Positions 31,834 to 41,038 of a stretch of DNA of 64,000 nucleotides are shown here, piece after piece. The stretch lies in the NCBI RefSeq assembly GCF_004519335.1, contig NZ_SOZD01000002.1:682001-746000 (forward strand), given 5' to 3'. The DNA comes from Jiella endophytica (GTDB lineage Bacteria > Pseudomonadota > Alphaproteobacteria > Rhizobiales > Rhizobiaceae). Under the pieces are notes generated by a model, which searched no databases, was not told the origin of the DNA, and saw only the letters and a program-made list of their open reading frames with translations. Numbering within the stretch: the stretch's first letter is position 1; every line of letters starts with the position of its first letter. Made by a program: the position numbers and the translations under genes.

Positions 31834-32006
31834 CCCCCCTCTGTCCTGCCGGACATCTCCCCCTCAAGGGGGGAGATCAATCCTGCATATGCGCTGCAGA
31901 TCTTCGTGGATGACACAGTGCCGCGGCAGTCTCAGACGAAGGCGCTGCGATTGAAGCTGCCAATCTCCCCCCTTGAGGGGGAGATGTCCGGCAGGACAGA
32001 GGGGGG
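31834..32006. repeat. Perfect 44-base inverted repeat
   Basis: The arm 31834-31877 is the exact reverse complement of 31963-32006. The arms contain the sequence CTGTCCTGCCGGACATCTCC, and each arm carries its own small hairpin (ATCTCCCC with GGGGAGAT). The 85-base centre (31878-31962) has no gene. The pair lies between two convergent genes. Similar CTGCCGGACATCTCCCC units are seen scattered between genes in rhizobial genomes (from memory), so a mobile or structural repeat family is likely. Confidence 0.9.
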
Positions 32007-32085
32007 CGAGCCGCCGCTGCGCCGGCCGAAAACGGTGGGAGAAGATCTTGCACCGATAGTGCCGCGGCCAGGGCCAACCGCTGCC

Positions 32086-33093
32086 TCAGAACTCCAGGCA
32101 GATCTTGCCAAAATGCGCACCGGACTCTTCGTGGCGGAAGGCGTCGGCGATCTCACCAAGGGCGAAGCTCCGGTCGATCACCGGCCGCAATCCGGTTGCC
32201 TCGAGGGCGCGGACAAAATCCTGCTGGTGCCGGCGGCTGCCGACGATCAGCCCCTGCAGCCGCTGCTGTCTCGCCATCAGCGCCGCCGTCGGGATCTCCC
32301 CGGAGCGCCCGGTCAGGACGCCGATGAGGGCGATGTGGCCGGCAATGCGGCAGGCGGTGATCGACTGGCCGAGGGTCGCCGGGCCGCCGACCTCGACGAC
32401 CACGTCAGCGCCGCGCCCGCCGGTCAGTTCGCGCACCTTCCTGCCCCACTCTTCCGTGGTCCGGTAGTTGATCACATGGTCGGCGCCGAGGGTCTTCAGC
32501 CGCTCGAGCTTTTCATCCGAGGACGAAGTCGAGATAACCGTTGCCCCCATCGCCTTGGCGATCTGCACCGCGAAGATCGAGACGCCGCCGGTGCCGAGGG
32601 TGAGAACCACGTCCCCCGCCTTCAGCCGGCCGTCGACGCAGAGTGCCCGCCAGGCGGTCAGACCCGCGGTCGTCAGCGTCGCGGCTTCGGCGTGGCTGTA
32701 GCCCTTCGGCGCGTGGGTGAACCAGCTTGCCGGGCGCACCACCGCCTCGCGGGCATAGCCGTCGACGCCGTCGCCGGGGGTCGTCCTGAAATCGGCGACC
32801 GCCGCCTCGCCGGCCTGCCAGAGCGGGAAGAAGCCCGAGACGACCCGGTCACCGACAGAAAACTCGGAGACCCCGTCGCCGACGGCCTCGACCTCGCCGG
32901 CACCGTCGGACATCGGGATGCGGCCATCTTCGGTCGGCATGCGGCCGGAGACGACGCCATAATCGTGAAAGTTGAGGGAGCTCGCCCGCAGACGAACGCG
33001 GATCTCGCCGGGCCCGGGATCGCCGGGATCGTCCATCTCGACGAGGGACAGGTGCTCGAGCCCGCCGGGCTTGTTCAGTCGGATGGCCTTCAT
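32086..33093 (-). CDS. NAD(P)-dependent alcohol dehydrogenase, MDR family
   Basis: 335 residues. The GroES-like N-terminus (MKAIRLNKPGGLEHLSLVEM, SSLNFHDYGVVSGRMPTE) and the Rossmann part (LGTGGVSIFAVQIAKAMGAT, then STSSSDEKLERLKTLGADHV) define a medium-chain dehydrogenase/reductase. The structural-zinc Cys cluster is absent, and catalytic zinc ligands of classical alcohol dehydrogenases are replaced. It belongs to a subgroup often labelled zinc-type from similarity alone. Substrate unknown. It converges with the DUF4396 gene across the inverted repeat. Confidence 0.88.
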   Translation of the reverse strand: MKAIRLNKPGGLEHLSLVEMDDPGDPGPGEIRVRLRASSLNFHDYGVVSGRMPTEDGRIPMSDGAGEVEAVGDGVSEFSVGDRVVSGFFPLWQAGEAAVADFRTTPGDGVDGYAREAVVRPASWFTHAPKGYSHAEAATLTTAGLTAWRALCVDGRLKAGDVVLTLGTGGVSIFAVQIAKAMGATVISTSSSDEKLERLKTLGADHVINYRTTEEWGRKVRELTGGRGADVVVEVGGPATLGQSITACRIAGHIALIGVLTGRSGEIPTAALMARQQRLQGLIVGSRRHQQDFVRALEATGLRPVIDRSFALGEIADAFRHEESGAHFGKICLEF

Positions 33094-33222
33094 CGTCGCG
33101 TCTCCTTCTGCAGATTGCGGACTGGCCGGCTATGGCCAGTGTCGTCAGGCAGAACTAGCGACATCGTGCCGGCGGCAAGCGCACGCAGCGTTCACCGCGG
33201 TCGGATCGCTCCGACGAAACGC

Positions 33223-33256
33223 AAAAAGCCGCGGATCGCCTTTCGCGACCCGCGGC
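33223..33256 (-). terminator. Rho-independent terminator after amtB
   Basis: On the minus strand GCCGCGG pairs with CCGCGGC around a 20-base loop and is followed by TTTTTG. It lies 49 bases after the amtB stop. Confidence 0.75.
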
Positions 33257-33304
33257 CATGCAGCGTCCGGAAGCCCCGCTCCTTCGAGCGGGGCGACCCG
33301 GTTC

Positions 33305-34702
33305 TTACGAGTGGTAGGCGACTTCGCCGTGATAGACGAGGTCGAGACCCTCGCGCTCTTCCTCGATGGTCGGGCGCAGGCCGACGACCGCCTTGGTGAT
33401 GGCGTAGAGGATCGCCGAGCCGACGCCGCACCACACGATGGTGATAATCACGGCGACGATCTGCGCCCAGACCTGCGCTCCCATCGTCACGCCGTCGGCA
33501 TAGCCGATGCCGCCGAGCGAGGTCGAGGTGAAGATGCCGGTGCCGATGGCGCCGACGATGCCGCCGATGCCGTGGACGCCGAAGACGTCGAGGCTGTCGT
33601 CATATTTCAGCGCGTTCTTCACCACGGAGACGAAGAAGTAGCAGATGGCGCTGGCGATCGCGCCGAGGACGATGGCGCCCACCGGACCGATCGTGCCGCA
33701 GGCCGGGGTGACGGCGACGAGGCCGGCGACGATGCCGGAAGCCGCACCCAGCATCGAAGCCTTGCCGCGCATGACCGCCTCGATGATGCACCAGGCGACC
33801 ATCGCACCCGCCGTGGCGGTGAAGGTGTTGATCATCGCCAGGACGGCCGCCGAGGTCGACTCGAGGTTGGAGCCGGCATTGAAGCCGAACCAGCCGACCC
33901 ACAGGATCGAGGCGCCGACCATGGTCAGCGTCATCGAGTGCGGCGCCATGATGTCCTTGCCGAGGCCCGTACGCTTGCCGACGAACATACAGCCGACGAG
34001 CGCCGCGATACCGGCATTGATGTGGACCACCGTGCCGCCGGCAAAGTCGAGCGCGCCAACGCCGCCGGACAGGACGCCGTTGAAGATCAGGCCAGAGCCG
34101 TCCCACACCATGTGGGCGATCGGGAAGTATACGAGGGTGACCCAGAGAATGGTGAACAGCACCACCGCCGAGAACTTGATGCGCTCGGCGAAAGCGCCGA
34201 CGATCAGCGCCGGGGTGATCACCGCGAAGGTCATCTGGAAGACGATGAAGAGATATTCGGGGATCTCGACGCCGTCGGTGAAGGTCGCCGACTTGGAATC
34301 GACGGTCACGCCCGCGAGGAAGAGCTTGCCGAGGCCGCCCCAGAAATAGCTGGTGCCGCCGCCGAAGGCGAAGGAATAACCCCAGAGCGTCCAGACGATC
34401 ATCACGACGCCGGTGATGATCGAGCACTGCATCAGGACGGAGAGCATGTTCTTGGCACGGACCAGGCCGCCATAGAACAGGGCAAGGCCCGGCATCGTCA
34501 TGAACAGGACGAGCAGCGTCGCGGTCATCATCCAGGCGACGTCACCCTTGTTGACGGTGTCGGCGGCTGCGGCTGCCGCCTCCGGCGCAGCGGCCGTCGC
34601 CTGCGCGTCCTGCGCGAGAGCGGGATAACAGGCGAGCGCCAGCGCTCCGAGCCCCAAGCCCGTGGCGGCAAGCGTTCGTGCGTTGAAGAATGGTCTCATC
34701 AT
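33305..34702 (-). CDS. amtB: Ammonium transporter
   Basis: 465 residues. A signal peptide (GLGALALACYPALAQ) and an Ala-rich linker lead into eleven membrane helices. The Amt signature is seen in DVAWMMTATLLVLFMTMPGL, LFYGGLVRAKNMLSVLMQC, FAGGTVVHINAGIAALVGCM (with the pore His) and FGVHGIGGIVGAIGTGIF. Amt moves ammonium across the inner membrane. The PII gene glnK, usually just upstream, is missing; the gene is divergent from dnaX, so this may be an orphan or second Amt. ATGs at 34702 and 34699 are both possible starts. Confidence 0.96.
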   Translation of the reverse strand: MMRPFFNARTLAATGLGLGALALACYPALAQDAQATAAAPEAAAAAADTVNKGDVAWMMTATLLVLFMTMPGLALFYGGLVRAKNMLSVLMQCSIITGVVMIVWTLWGYSFAFGGGTSYFWGGLGKLFLAGVTVDSKSATFTDGVEIPEYLFIVFQMTFAVITPALIVGAFAERIKFSAVVLFTILWVTLVYFPIAHMVWDGSGLIFNGVLSGGVGALDFAGGTVVHINAGIAALVGCMFVGKRTGLGKDIMAPHSMTLTMVGASILWVGWFGFNAGSNLESTSAAVLAMINTFTATAGAMVAWCIIEAVMRGKASMLGAASGIVAGLVAVTPACGTIGPVGAIVLGAIASAICYFFVSVVKNALKYDDSLDVFGVHGIGGIVGAIGTGIFTSTSLGGIGYADGVTMGAQVWAQIVAVIITIVWCGVGSAILYAITKAVVGLRPTIEEEREGLDLVYHGEVAYHS

Positions 34703-34776
34703 CTTTTTTCGTACTTCCGATCGTTGACCGACCCTTGGCGGCTGGTGCCTTGAAACTCCGGGCCCGATGCTCTGTA

Positions 34777-34792
34777 ATCAAAAGTCGTGCCA
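34777..34792 (-). promoter_or_regulatory. Candidate sigma-54 promoter for amtB
   Basis: On the minus strand TGGCAC is followed after five bases by TTGAT. The sigma-54 consensus is TGGCAC-N5-TTGCW, so one base (A for C) differs in the -12 box. It lies 75 bases before the amtB ATG. Nitrogen control through NtrC is typical of amtB; no NtrC site was recognised with confidence. Confidence 0.5.
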
Positions 34793-35014
34793 AGTCGCCC
34801 GACCGGCGCGAAACACGCAATCGTCACAGGTTCGGCCGATCAGCGGCCCCTGTCGTTCGCTCATTTTCTGTGCAAAAGACGATTTTTTGTGCGCCATGCC
34901 GCCATCTAAGGCAGATCCGGACCGCCTCGCATCCCGACCCGCGGCCTTGCGCCGGCCGGGCTTTGCCGTCAGAACCAGTTGGAGACGAGAAGCGGAAGCG
35001 GCTGAAGCGGCAGG

Positions 35015-36871
35015 ATGAGCGACACCTCCAAGAGCGTCGGGACGGGCGAGGCGGCAGGGCAGGCGCCTGCCCCCTACCGCGTCCTCGCACGCAAGTACCG
35101 GCCGCGTTCCTTCGACGACCTGATCGGCCAGGAGCCGATGGTCCGCACCCTGACCAACGCCTTCGAGACCGGCCGCATCGCCCAAGCTTGGATGCTGACC
35201 GGCGTTCGCGGTGTCGGCAAGACGACGACGGCCCGAATCCTCGCGCGCGCGCTCAACTACGAGACCGACGACATCCACGAGCCGACGATTCACATGAGCG
35301 GCCCCGGCGTCCACTGCCAGGCGATCATGGAGGGCCGGCATGTCGACGTCGTCGAGATGGACGCCGCCTCGCATACCGGCATCGACGACGTGCGCGAGAT
35401 CATCGCCCAGGTGCGCTACCGCCCGGTCTCGGCGCGCTACAAGGTCTACATCATCGACGAAGTCCACATGCTGTCGAACCAGGCCTTCAATGGTCTGCTC
35501 AAGACGCTCGAGGAGCCGCCGGAGCATGTGAAGTTCGTCTTCGCGACGACCGAGATCCGCAAGGTGCCGATCACCGTCCTGTCGCGCTGCCAGCGCTTCG
35601 ACCTGAGACGCGTCGAATCGGCGACGCTGATCCAGCATCTGAAGAAGATCGCCGACGCCGAAGGGGTGTCGATCGAGGACGACGCGCTGCGCCTGATCGC
35701 CCGCGCCGCCGAGGGGTCGGTGCGCGATTCCCTCTCCCTCACCGACCAGGCGATTGCCCATGGCGCCGGCACCGTGACGGCGCTCGCCGTGCGCGACATG
35801 CTCGGCCTTGCCGACCGAATCCGGATCATCGACCTCTTCGAAATGCTGATGGCGGGGGATGCCGCCGGGGCGCTGAAGGAGCTGCGCGAGCAGTATGCCG
35901 CCGGCGCCGATCCGGCGGTAGTGATTTCCGAGCTTGCCGATTTCAGCCATCTCGTCACGACGCTGCGCTACGTGCCGGATGCCGTCGAGGACGCGGCGAT
36001 CGCGCCGGTCGAGGCCGAGCGCGGGCTCGAACTTTCGCAGAAGCTTTCGATCCGCACCCTCGGCCAGGTCTGGCAGATGCTGCTGAAGGCATCGGAGGAA
36101 CTGCGCAACACGACGACGCCGCGCCAGGCCGCAGAAATGGCGCTGATCCGCATCGCCCATGCCGCCGACCTGCCTTCGCCGGACGACCTCCTGAGGCTGC
36201 TCCGCGAAGGTGGCGGCGACGTGCCCGCCAGCGCAGCCCCGGCGGCTTCGCCCGCTGGTTCGGACGGCGGCGCGACGGCAACCGCCGCTGGCTCCAACGC
36301 TCCGATGGTGGGCGGCAGCGGCTCGGCGCCGCGCCTCGTCGCCTCGTCGAGCGGCGCCGGCGGCCCGCGGATGGAGGCGCGCCCGCTCGCAAGGCCCGCC
36401 CCCGTCGCCGCCGAACCCGAAGCGCTGGCGATCGGCAATATCGAGGCCCTTGCAAGGCTCGCCGAGGACAAGCGCGATTCCCTGATGCGCGTCTCGATCC
36501 GCCGCTATCTGCGGCCGGTCAGGTTCCAGCCGGGACGGATCGAGGTGGGGCTGGCCGAGGGCGCGCCGCAGACGCTGATCGGCGATCTGATGAAGCGGCT
36601 GCATCTTTGGACCGGCCAGCGCTGGGTGGTGACCGTCGCCTCTTCCGGCGGCGAGCCGACACTCGACGAGCGCGACGAGACGAGACGCGCGAGCCTCATC
36701 GACGATGCCGCCAGCGATCCGGAGGTGGCGGCGATCCTCTCGGCCTTTCCCGGCGCCAGGATCACCAGCGTCACCCTGCGCGACGATAGTGCCGCGAGCG
36801 AGGAGGTCGGCATCGCTCCCCCGGAGGACGACTTCCTCGGCGACCCCGACGAGTTCTCCGAGGACGACTGA
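35015..36871 (+). CDS. dnaX: DNA polymerase III gamma/tau subunit
   Basis: 618 residues. DnaX drives clamp loading and links the polymerase cores. LARKYRPRSFDDLIGQEPMV is the usual start, Walker A is LTGVRGVGKTTTARILARAL, Walker B is YIIDEVHMLSNQAFNGLLKT, sensor 1 is KFVFATTEIRKVPITVLSRC. The zinc site that has four Cys in most bacteria has only one (GVHCQAIMEG), a known trait of Rhizobiales. After residue 400 an Ala/Gly/Pro-rich linker leads to the tau C-terminal domain (LMRVSIRRYLRPVRFQ). It heads the dnaX-ybaB-recR operon. Confidence 0.97.
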   Translation: MSDTSKSVGTGEAAGQAPAPYRVLARKYRPRSFDDLIGQEPMVRTLTNAFETGRIAQAWMLTGVRGVGKTTTARILARALNYETDDIHEPTIHMSGPGVHCQAIMEGRHVDVVEMDAASHTGIDDVREIIAQVRYRPVSARYKVYIIDEVHMLSNQAFNGLLKTLEEPPEHVKFVFATTEIRKVPITVLSRCQRFDLRRVESATLIQHLKKIADAEGVSIEDDALRLIARAAEGSVRDSLSLTDQAIAHGAGTVTALAVRDMLGLADRIRIIDLFEMLMAGDAAGALKELREQYAAGADPAVVISELADFSHLVTTLRYVPDAVEDAAIAPVEAERGLELSQKLSIRTLGQVWQMLLKASEELRNTTTPRQAAEMALIRIAHAADLPSPDDLLRLLREGGGDVPASAAPAASPAGSDGGATATAAGSNAPMVGGSGSAPRLVASSSGAGGPRMEARPLARPAPVAAEPEALAIGNIEALARLAEDKRDSLMRVSIRRYLRPVRFQPGRIEVGLAEGAPQTLIGDLMKRLHLWTGQRWVVTVASSGGEPTLDERDETRRASLIDDAASDPEVAAILSAFPGARITSVTLRDDSAASEEVGIAPPEDDFLGDPDEFSEDD

Positions 36872-36995
36872 ACCGGCCAGCCGAACGCGGCCATTGGCGT
36901 AAGACGCATTGCCTCGGGCCCTCAAAGCCGGCCGCCATCGCCCCTATATCGCCCCGATCGACAAGACCACCCGCCAACGACCAGGAGCCCGCGTG

Positions 36996-37319
36996 ATGAA
37001 AGACCTGATGAACATGATGAAGCAGGCCAAGGCCATGCAGGAGAAGATGGCCGGGCTGCAGGACGAGGTCAAAACCATCGAGGCGGCGGGCCAGTCCGGC
37101 GGCGGCCTCGTCACGGTGACGCTGCGCGGCACCGGCGAGATGGCCGGCCTCGTCATCGACCCGTCGCTGATGAAGGAAGAGGAAAAGGACATCCTCGAGG
37201 ACCTGATCGTCGCCGCCCATGCCGACGCCCATGCCAAGCTGCAGCTGGCGATCCAGGAAAAGACCCAGGAGATGACCGCCGGGCTCAACCTGCCGGCCGG
37301 CATGAAATTTCCGTTCTGA
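36996..37319 (+). CDS. YbaB/EbfC family nucleoid-associated protein
   Basis: 107 residues from the ATG at 36996, eight bases after AGGAG; the longer frame from 36909 has no support. The sequence [20 protein letters not shown] and [20 protein letters not shown] is diagnostic. YbaB binds DNA as a dimer. It lies between dnaX and recR, as in most bacteria. Confidence 0.95.
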   Translation: MKDLMNMMKQAKAMQEKMAGLQDEVKTIEAAGQSGGGLVTVTLRGTGEMAGLVIDPSLMKEEEKDILEDLIVAAHADAHAKLQLAIQEKTQEMTAGLNLPAGMKFPF

Positions 37320-37342
37320 AGAACCGATAGACCGACGCATCC

Positions 37343-37948
37343 ATGGCAAAATCCGTCGCCGGGCCGGAAATCGAGAAGCTGATCCAGCTTCTCGCCAAGC
37401 TTCCGGGCCTTGGCCCCCGCTCGGCCCGAAGGGCGGCGCTACATCTCGTCAAGCGCCGCGAACAGCTGCTTTCGCCGCTCACCGCCGCGATGGCCGAGGC
37501 GCGCGACAAGATCGGCGTCTGCTCGACCTGCGGCAACATCGATTCGCGCGACCCCTGCACGATCTGCACCGACCATTCCCGCGACCAGTCGACGGTGGTG
37601 GTGGTCGAGGACGTCGCCGATCTCTGGGCACTGGAGCGGGCAAAGGCGCTGAACGCCGCCTATCATGTCCTCGGCGGCGTGCTGTCGCCGCTGGAGGGCG
37701 TCGGCCCGGAGGATCTGACCATCCGCCAGCTGATCGACCGGGTCGAGGCGGGGGGCGTCAAGGAACTCGTCATTGCCGTCAACGCCACGGTCGAGGGCCA
37801 GACAACCGCCCACTACATCATGGACCGGCTGGAGGGCCTCGACGTCAAGGTGACGCGGCTCGCCCACGGCGTGCCGGTGGGCGGCGAACTCGACTATCTC
37901 GACGAGGGAACGCTGGCGGCGGCGATGCGCTCGCGCACCACGCTGTAA
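37343..37948 (+). CDS. recR: Recombination protein RecR
   Basis: 201 residues. RecR acts with RecO and RecF in loading RecA at gaps. The helix-hairpin-helix [20 protein letters not shown], the zinc finger [18 protein letters not shown] and the TOPRIM domain ([40 protein letters not shown]) are all intact. It starts 23 bases after ybaB. Confidence 0.97.
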   Translation: MAKSVAGPEIEKLIQLLAKLPGLGPRSARRAALHLVKRREQLLSPLTAAMAEARDKIGVCSTCGNIDSRDPCTICTDHSRDQSTVVVVEDVADLWALERAKALNAAYHVLGGVLSPLEGVGPEDLTIRQLIDRVEAGGVKELVIAVNATVEGQTTAHYIMDRLEGLDVKVTRLAHGVPVGGELDYLDEGTLAAAMRSRTTL

Positions 37949-38241
37949 CCGGCGGCAGCCGTCGATGGCGCAGGGCTCGACCCCATGTCTCGATCCGGCG
38001 AATCGCTTTCCGTCGTGCCATGCGATGCTCGCCGTTACGCCGCCGCCCGACGGCCGTTTTCACTGCTGTCATCGAAGCGTCAAACACCAGACGAATGCTG
38101 GATTTGCCACCCTCCGGCGCCATCATCCGCCGCGCCGGCAGCCGCTGACGAAAATCTCTTGATCTTCCGTCCGGTGTCGAATAAGTACCCGCCACACGCG
38201 ACGGACCACCCAGTTCCGACGCAGCCGCCAGTCGGCAAAGT

Positions 38242-38317
<76 letters not shown>

Positions 38318-38547
38318 TCTCCTTCAGCAAATCGAAATTGCCAACAGTTTCCGCGGGCGCCCAGTGTTCGAGCGACGCGATAGATCGAGCACGCGGTCGA
38401 GGTGGCATGATCCTGCCGGTCGGATGAAGCTTCGGGCAGATCCGCCTTGGCGACGTCACCTGATGACGGCTCGAACCACGTTGCTGTCACCAAGATTGCC
38501 ACGATGCTGAAATGGCCGCGCCGGCTATCCACCTCGTGAGCATCAGT

Positions 38548-39297
38548 TCACTTCGGTGAGCGGGTCTCGCTGGCGTCCTCCCTCACCCCTACCTGCAGAT
38601 CCGCCGCGTGGCCGGGAAGGTCCTCGTCCTCGAAGAGCTCGGGATAGGCCTCCGCCAGCCGCGGCAGGGAGACCAGGATCTCGCGCAGATGGATGCGCAC
38701 CGCCGCCGCTGCCCGATCGGCATCGCCCGCCCGGATGGCGGCGAGGATGGCGCGGTGCTGGTCGATCAGCAGCGACATCGGCGAGGCTTCCGGCAGCGAC
38801 AGATAGCGCACCCTGTCCATCTGCGCCTTGCCCATCTCGATCACCCGCCAGGCCTCGCTGCAGCCGATCGCCTCGGCGAGACCTTTGTGGAATGCCTCGT
38901 CAAGGGCGAGGAAGCCGGCATGGTCGTCGGCCGCCGCGGCGCTCTCCTGCTCGGCGACGATCCGTTCGAGCGCGTCGATCGCCGGCTTTCCCGCCGACAG
39001 GCAGCAATGCCGCGCCACCGCCACCTCGACGGCCTCGCGCACGAAGCGCGCATCGGCCACCTGCTTCGGCGAAACCTTGACGACATAGGTGCCGCGCTGC
39101 GGCAGCACCCGGACGAGGCCCGCCTCGGCAAGCTTGATGAAGGCCTCGCGCACCGGCTGCCGGCTCGACCCGAAGGACAGGGCGATCTCCTTTTCCGACA
39201 GCGCCTGCCCCGGCTTCAGTGCCATGGTGATGATCGCCTGGCGCAGCGCCGAATAGATCTGCGGCGAGACCGCCCCCCTCTCGTCGATCTTCAGCAT
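38548..39297 (-). CDS. GntR-family regulator, FCD subfamily
   Basis: 249 residues. The winged helix (IYSALRQAIITMALKPGQAL, then LSFGSSRQPVREAFIKLAEA, VRVLPQRGTYVVKV) is GntR; the C-terminal helical FCD domain holds likely metal and ligand residues (LDEAFHKGLAEAIG, LIDQHRAILAAIRAGD). It is divergent from the TRAP transporter operon (dctP) and probably represses it, releasing on a hexuronate-derived ligand. Inferred from position. Confidence 0.92.
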   Translation of the reverse strand: MLKIDERGAVSPQIYSALRQAIITMALKPGQALSEKEIALSFGSSRQPVREAFIKLAEAGLVRVLPQRGTYVVKVSPKQVADARFVREAVEVAVARHCCLSAGKPAIDALERIVAEQESAAAADDHAGFLALDEAFHKGLAEAIGCSEAWRVIEMGKAQMDRVRYLSLPEASPMSLLIDQHRAILAAIRAGDADRAAAAVRIHLREILVSLPRLAEAYPELFEDEDLPGHAADLQVGVREDASETRSPK

Positions 39298-39328
39298 GCG
39301 CGAAATTTCCCCTTGCCAACTGCGCCTT

Positions 39329-39358
39329 CATACTACCATACTAGTCAGATCAGACAAG
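39329..39358. promoter_or_regulatory. Candidate GntR operator between regulator and dctP
   Basis: A stretch reading CATACTACCATACTAGTCAG and then ATCAGACAAG, AT-richer than its surroundings. It holds ACTAGT and repeated CAGA units. Position 32-61 bases from the regulator start fits an operator that also controls the TRAP operon. The exact half-sites are uncertain. Confidence 0.35.
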
Positions 39359-39413
39359 CGGCCGCGGGAGAAGTCAGGTCGCTGTCTCGACAAGGGGAGG
39401 TTCATTTTTCGAC

Positions 39414-40397
39414 ATGTTACGCAAGGCACTTGCCGCTGCGGCCCTCGTCGGCTGCATGGTCGCTGGCTCCGGGCAGAGCGTTCTCGCCCAGGAGTATCAG
39501 CTCAACGTCAACACCGCCCTCACCCAGGAAGACCCGATCTACAAGGGTCTTGAGGCGTTCCGCGACAAGGTGAAGGCGCGCACCGAGGGCAAGGTCGAGA
39601 TCCGGCTGTTTCCGAGCTCGCAGCTCGGCAAGGACGAGGACGTCCTTGAGCAGGCCCGCGCCGGCGCCAATGTCGCCGTGCTCGTCGATCCGGGCCGGCT
39701 GGCGGTCTTCGTCAACGACATCGGCGTTCTCGGCGGGCCTTATCTCGCCGATGGCTTCGACCAGTATCGCAAGATCACCACGTCCGATCTCTTTACCGGA
39801 TGGGCCGACGACCTCAACAAGACCGCCGGGCTGAAGATCCTGTCCTTCAACTGGTGGCAGGGCGCAAGACACCTGGTGACCCAGAACGCCGTGACGAAGC
39901 CGGCCGATCTCGCCGGCGTCAGGATGCGCACGCCCGGCGCGCCGGTATGGATCGAGACGATCAAGGCGATGGGCGCGACGCCGACGCCGATGGGCTGGAC
40001 GGAGGTCTATCCGGCGCTCCAGCAGAACGCCATCGACGCCGCCGAGGCGCAGGACACCGCGGTCTACGGCGCCAAGCTCTACGAAGTCGCCAAGCATCTG
40101 ACCAAGACCGGCCATATCGGCCTTCTAACCGGCCTCGTCACCTCCGGCCAGTGGTACGACTCGCTGCCCGCCGATCTCCAGAAGATCGTCTCGGAAGAGG
40201 CGCTCGCCGCCGGCGACGTCGCCTCCAAGGGCACCGAGGATGCGATCTCCAGGGTTGACGCGGAGATGGAGAAGGCCGGCATGTCGATCGACGAGATCGA
40301 CGTCGCCCCCTTCAAGCAGGCGACCGCCGGCGTCTACGACAAGCTCGGCTATGGCGATCTGAAGAAGAAGGTCGACGCCGTCCTTTCCGGCAACTGA
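39414..40397 (+). CDS. dctP: TRAP transporter substrate-binding protein, DctP family
   Basis: 327 residues. The signal peptide is MLRKALAAAALVGCMVAGSG, cleaving near VLAQ. Binding-protein motifs: VNTALTQEDPIYKGLEAFRD, SQLGKDEDVLEQARAGANVA, GVRMRTPGAPVWIETIKAMG (the conserved Arg that holds a carboxylate), MGWTEVYPALQQNAIDAAEA. The gene begins about 14 bases after AGGGGAGG. With mannonate dehydratase downstream, the substrate is probably a hexuronate such as glucuronate. Confidence 0.94.
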   Translation: MLRKALAAAALVGCMVAGSGQSVLAQEYQLNVNTALTQEDPIYKGLEAFRDKVKARTEGKVEIRLFPSSQLGKDEDVLEQARAGANVAVLVDPGRLAVFVNDIGVLGGPYLADGFDQYRKITTSDLFTGWADDLNKTAGLKILSFNWWQGARHLVTQNAVTKPADLAGVRMRTPGAPVWIETIKAMGATPTPMGWTEVYPALQQNAIDAAEAQDTAVYGAKLYEVAKHLTKTGHIGLLTGLVTSGQWYDSLPADLQKIVSEEALAAGDVASKGTEDAISRVDAEMEKAGMSIDEIDVAPFKQATAGVYDKLGYGDLKKKVDAVLSGN

Positions 40398-40418
40398 CAG
40401 CCCTCCCAAGGCAGATCA

Positions 40419-40444
40419 CGGCGCCGTCCATTCGGGCGGCGCCG
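40419..40444 (+). other. Hairpin between dctP and dctQ
   Basis: CGGCGCC (40419-40425) pairs with GGCGCCG (40438-40444). There is no T-run, so it is not a terminator by itself. It may protect the 3' end of dctP mRNA and favour a surplus of binding protein. Confidence 0.5.
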
Positions 40445-40474
40445 GCCCGTTCCTGAAAAACTCGGCACATCCTG

Positions 40475-41029
40475 ATGTCCGCAGCCATCGCCCGCATCGA
40501 AGACGCCGTCGGCCGCCTGCTGCTCGCCGCCGTCGTCCTCCTCGTCTTCGTCGGCGCGCTCTCGCGCTCGCTCAACCATCCGATCATCTGGTCGGTCGAC
40601 ATGGCCCAGGCCGTGTTCGTCTGGCTGTGCTTCTTCGGCGCGCTGAAGGCGATGCGGCTGAAGGCGCATATCGGCGTCGACTATTTCGTCGCCAAGCTGC
40701 CCTATCCGGCGCGGCGAGCGATCGAGTTCGTCCTCGCGATTGCCGTCCTCGCCTTTCTCGCCACCATGGGCTGGTTCGGCATCAAGCTGACGCTGCTCAA
40801 CACCGCACGGATCTTCGGCGACAGCGGCATCTCCTATGCCTGGGTCACCGCGGCGGTGCCGGCCGGCTGCCTGGCGCTGTTCCTGATGGTCGGCGCCCAT
40901 CTCATTCGCGCGCTGCGCTTCGGCGGCCTCGTCTTCTCGCAGGAGCCGGGCGCGGTCGGCGACGCCGACACCAGCGATGCGCCCGGCCATGGCGACGCCA
41001 AGGCGGTCCGCACCGCCGGAGAACTGTGA
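40475..41029 (+). CDS. dctQ: TRAP transporter small permease, DctQ family
   Basis: 184 residues with four membrane segments: RLLLAAVVLLVFVGALSRSL, DMAQAVFVWLCFFGALKAMR, IEFVLAIAVLAFLATMGWFG and SYAWVTAAVPAGCLALFLMV. The conserved WSVDMAQAVFVWLCFFGA and HIGVDYF patterns are typical DctQ. It ends nine bases before the large permease. Confidence 0.93.
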   Translation: MSAAIARIEDAVGRLLLAAVVLLVFVGALSRSLNHPIIWSVDMAQAVFVWLCFFGALKAMRLKAHIGVDYFVAKLPYPARRAIEFVLAIAVLAFLATMGWFGIKLTLLNTARIFGDSGISYAWVTAAVPAGCLALFLMVGAHLIRALRFGGLVFSQEPGAVGDADTSDAPGHGDAKAVRTAGEL

Positions 41030-41038
41030 GCCAAAGCC

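Noticed and set aside
34860-34910. NtrC binding site near amtB
   Set aside because: TGTGC-containing words occur but do not form the TGCAC-type inverted repeat clearly.
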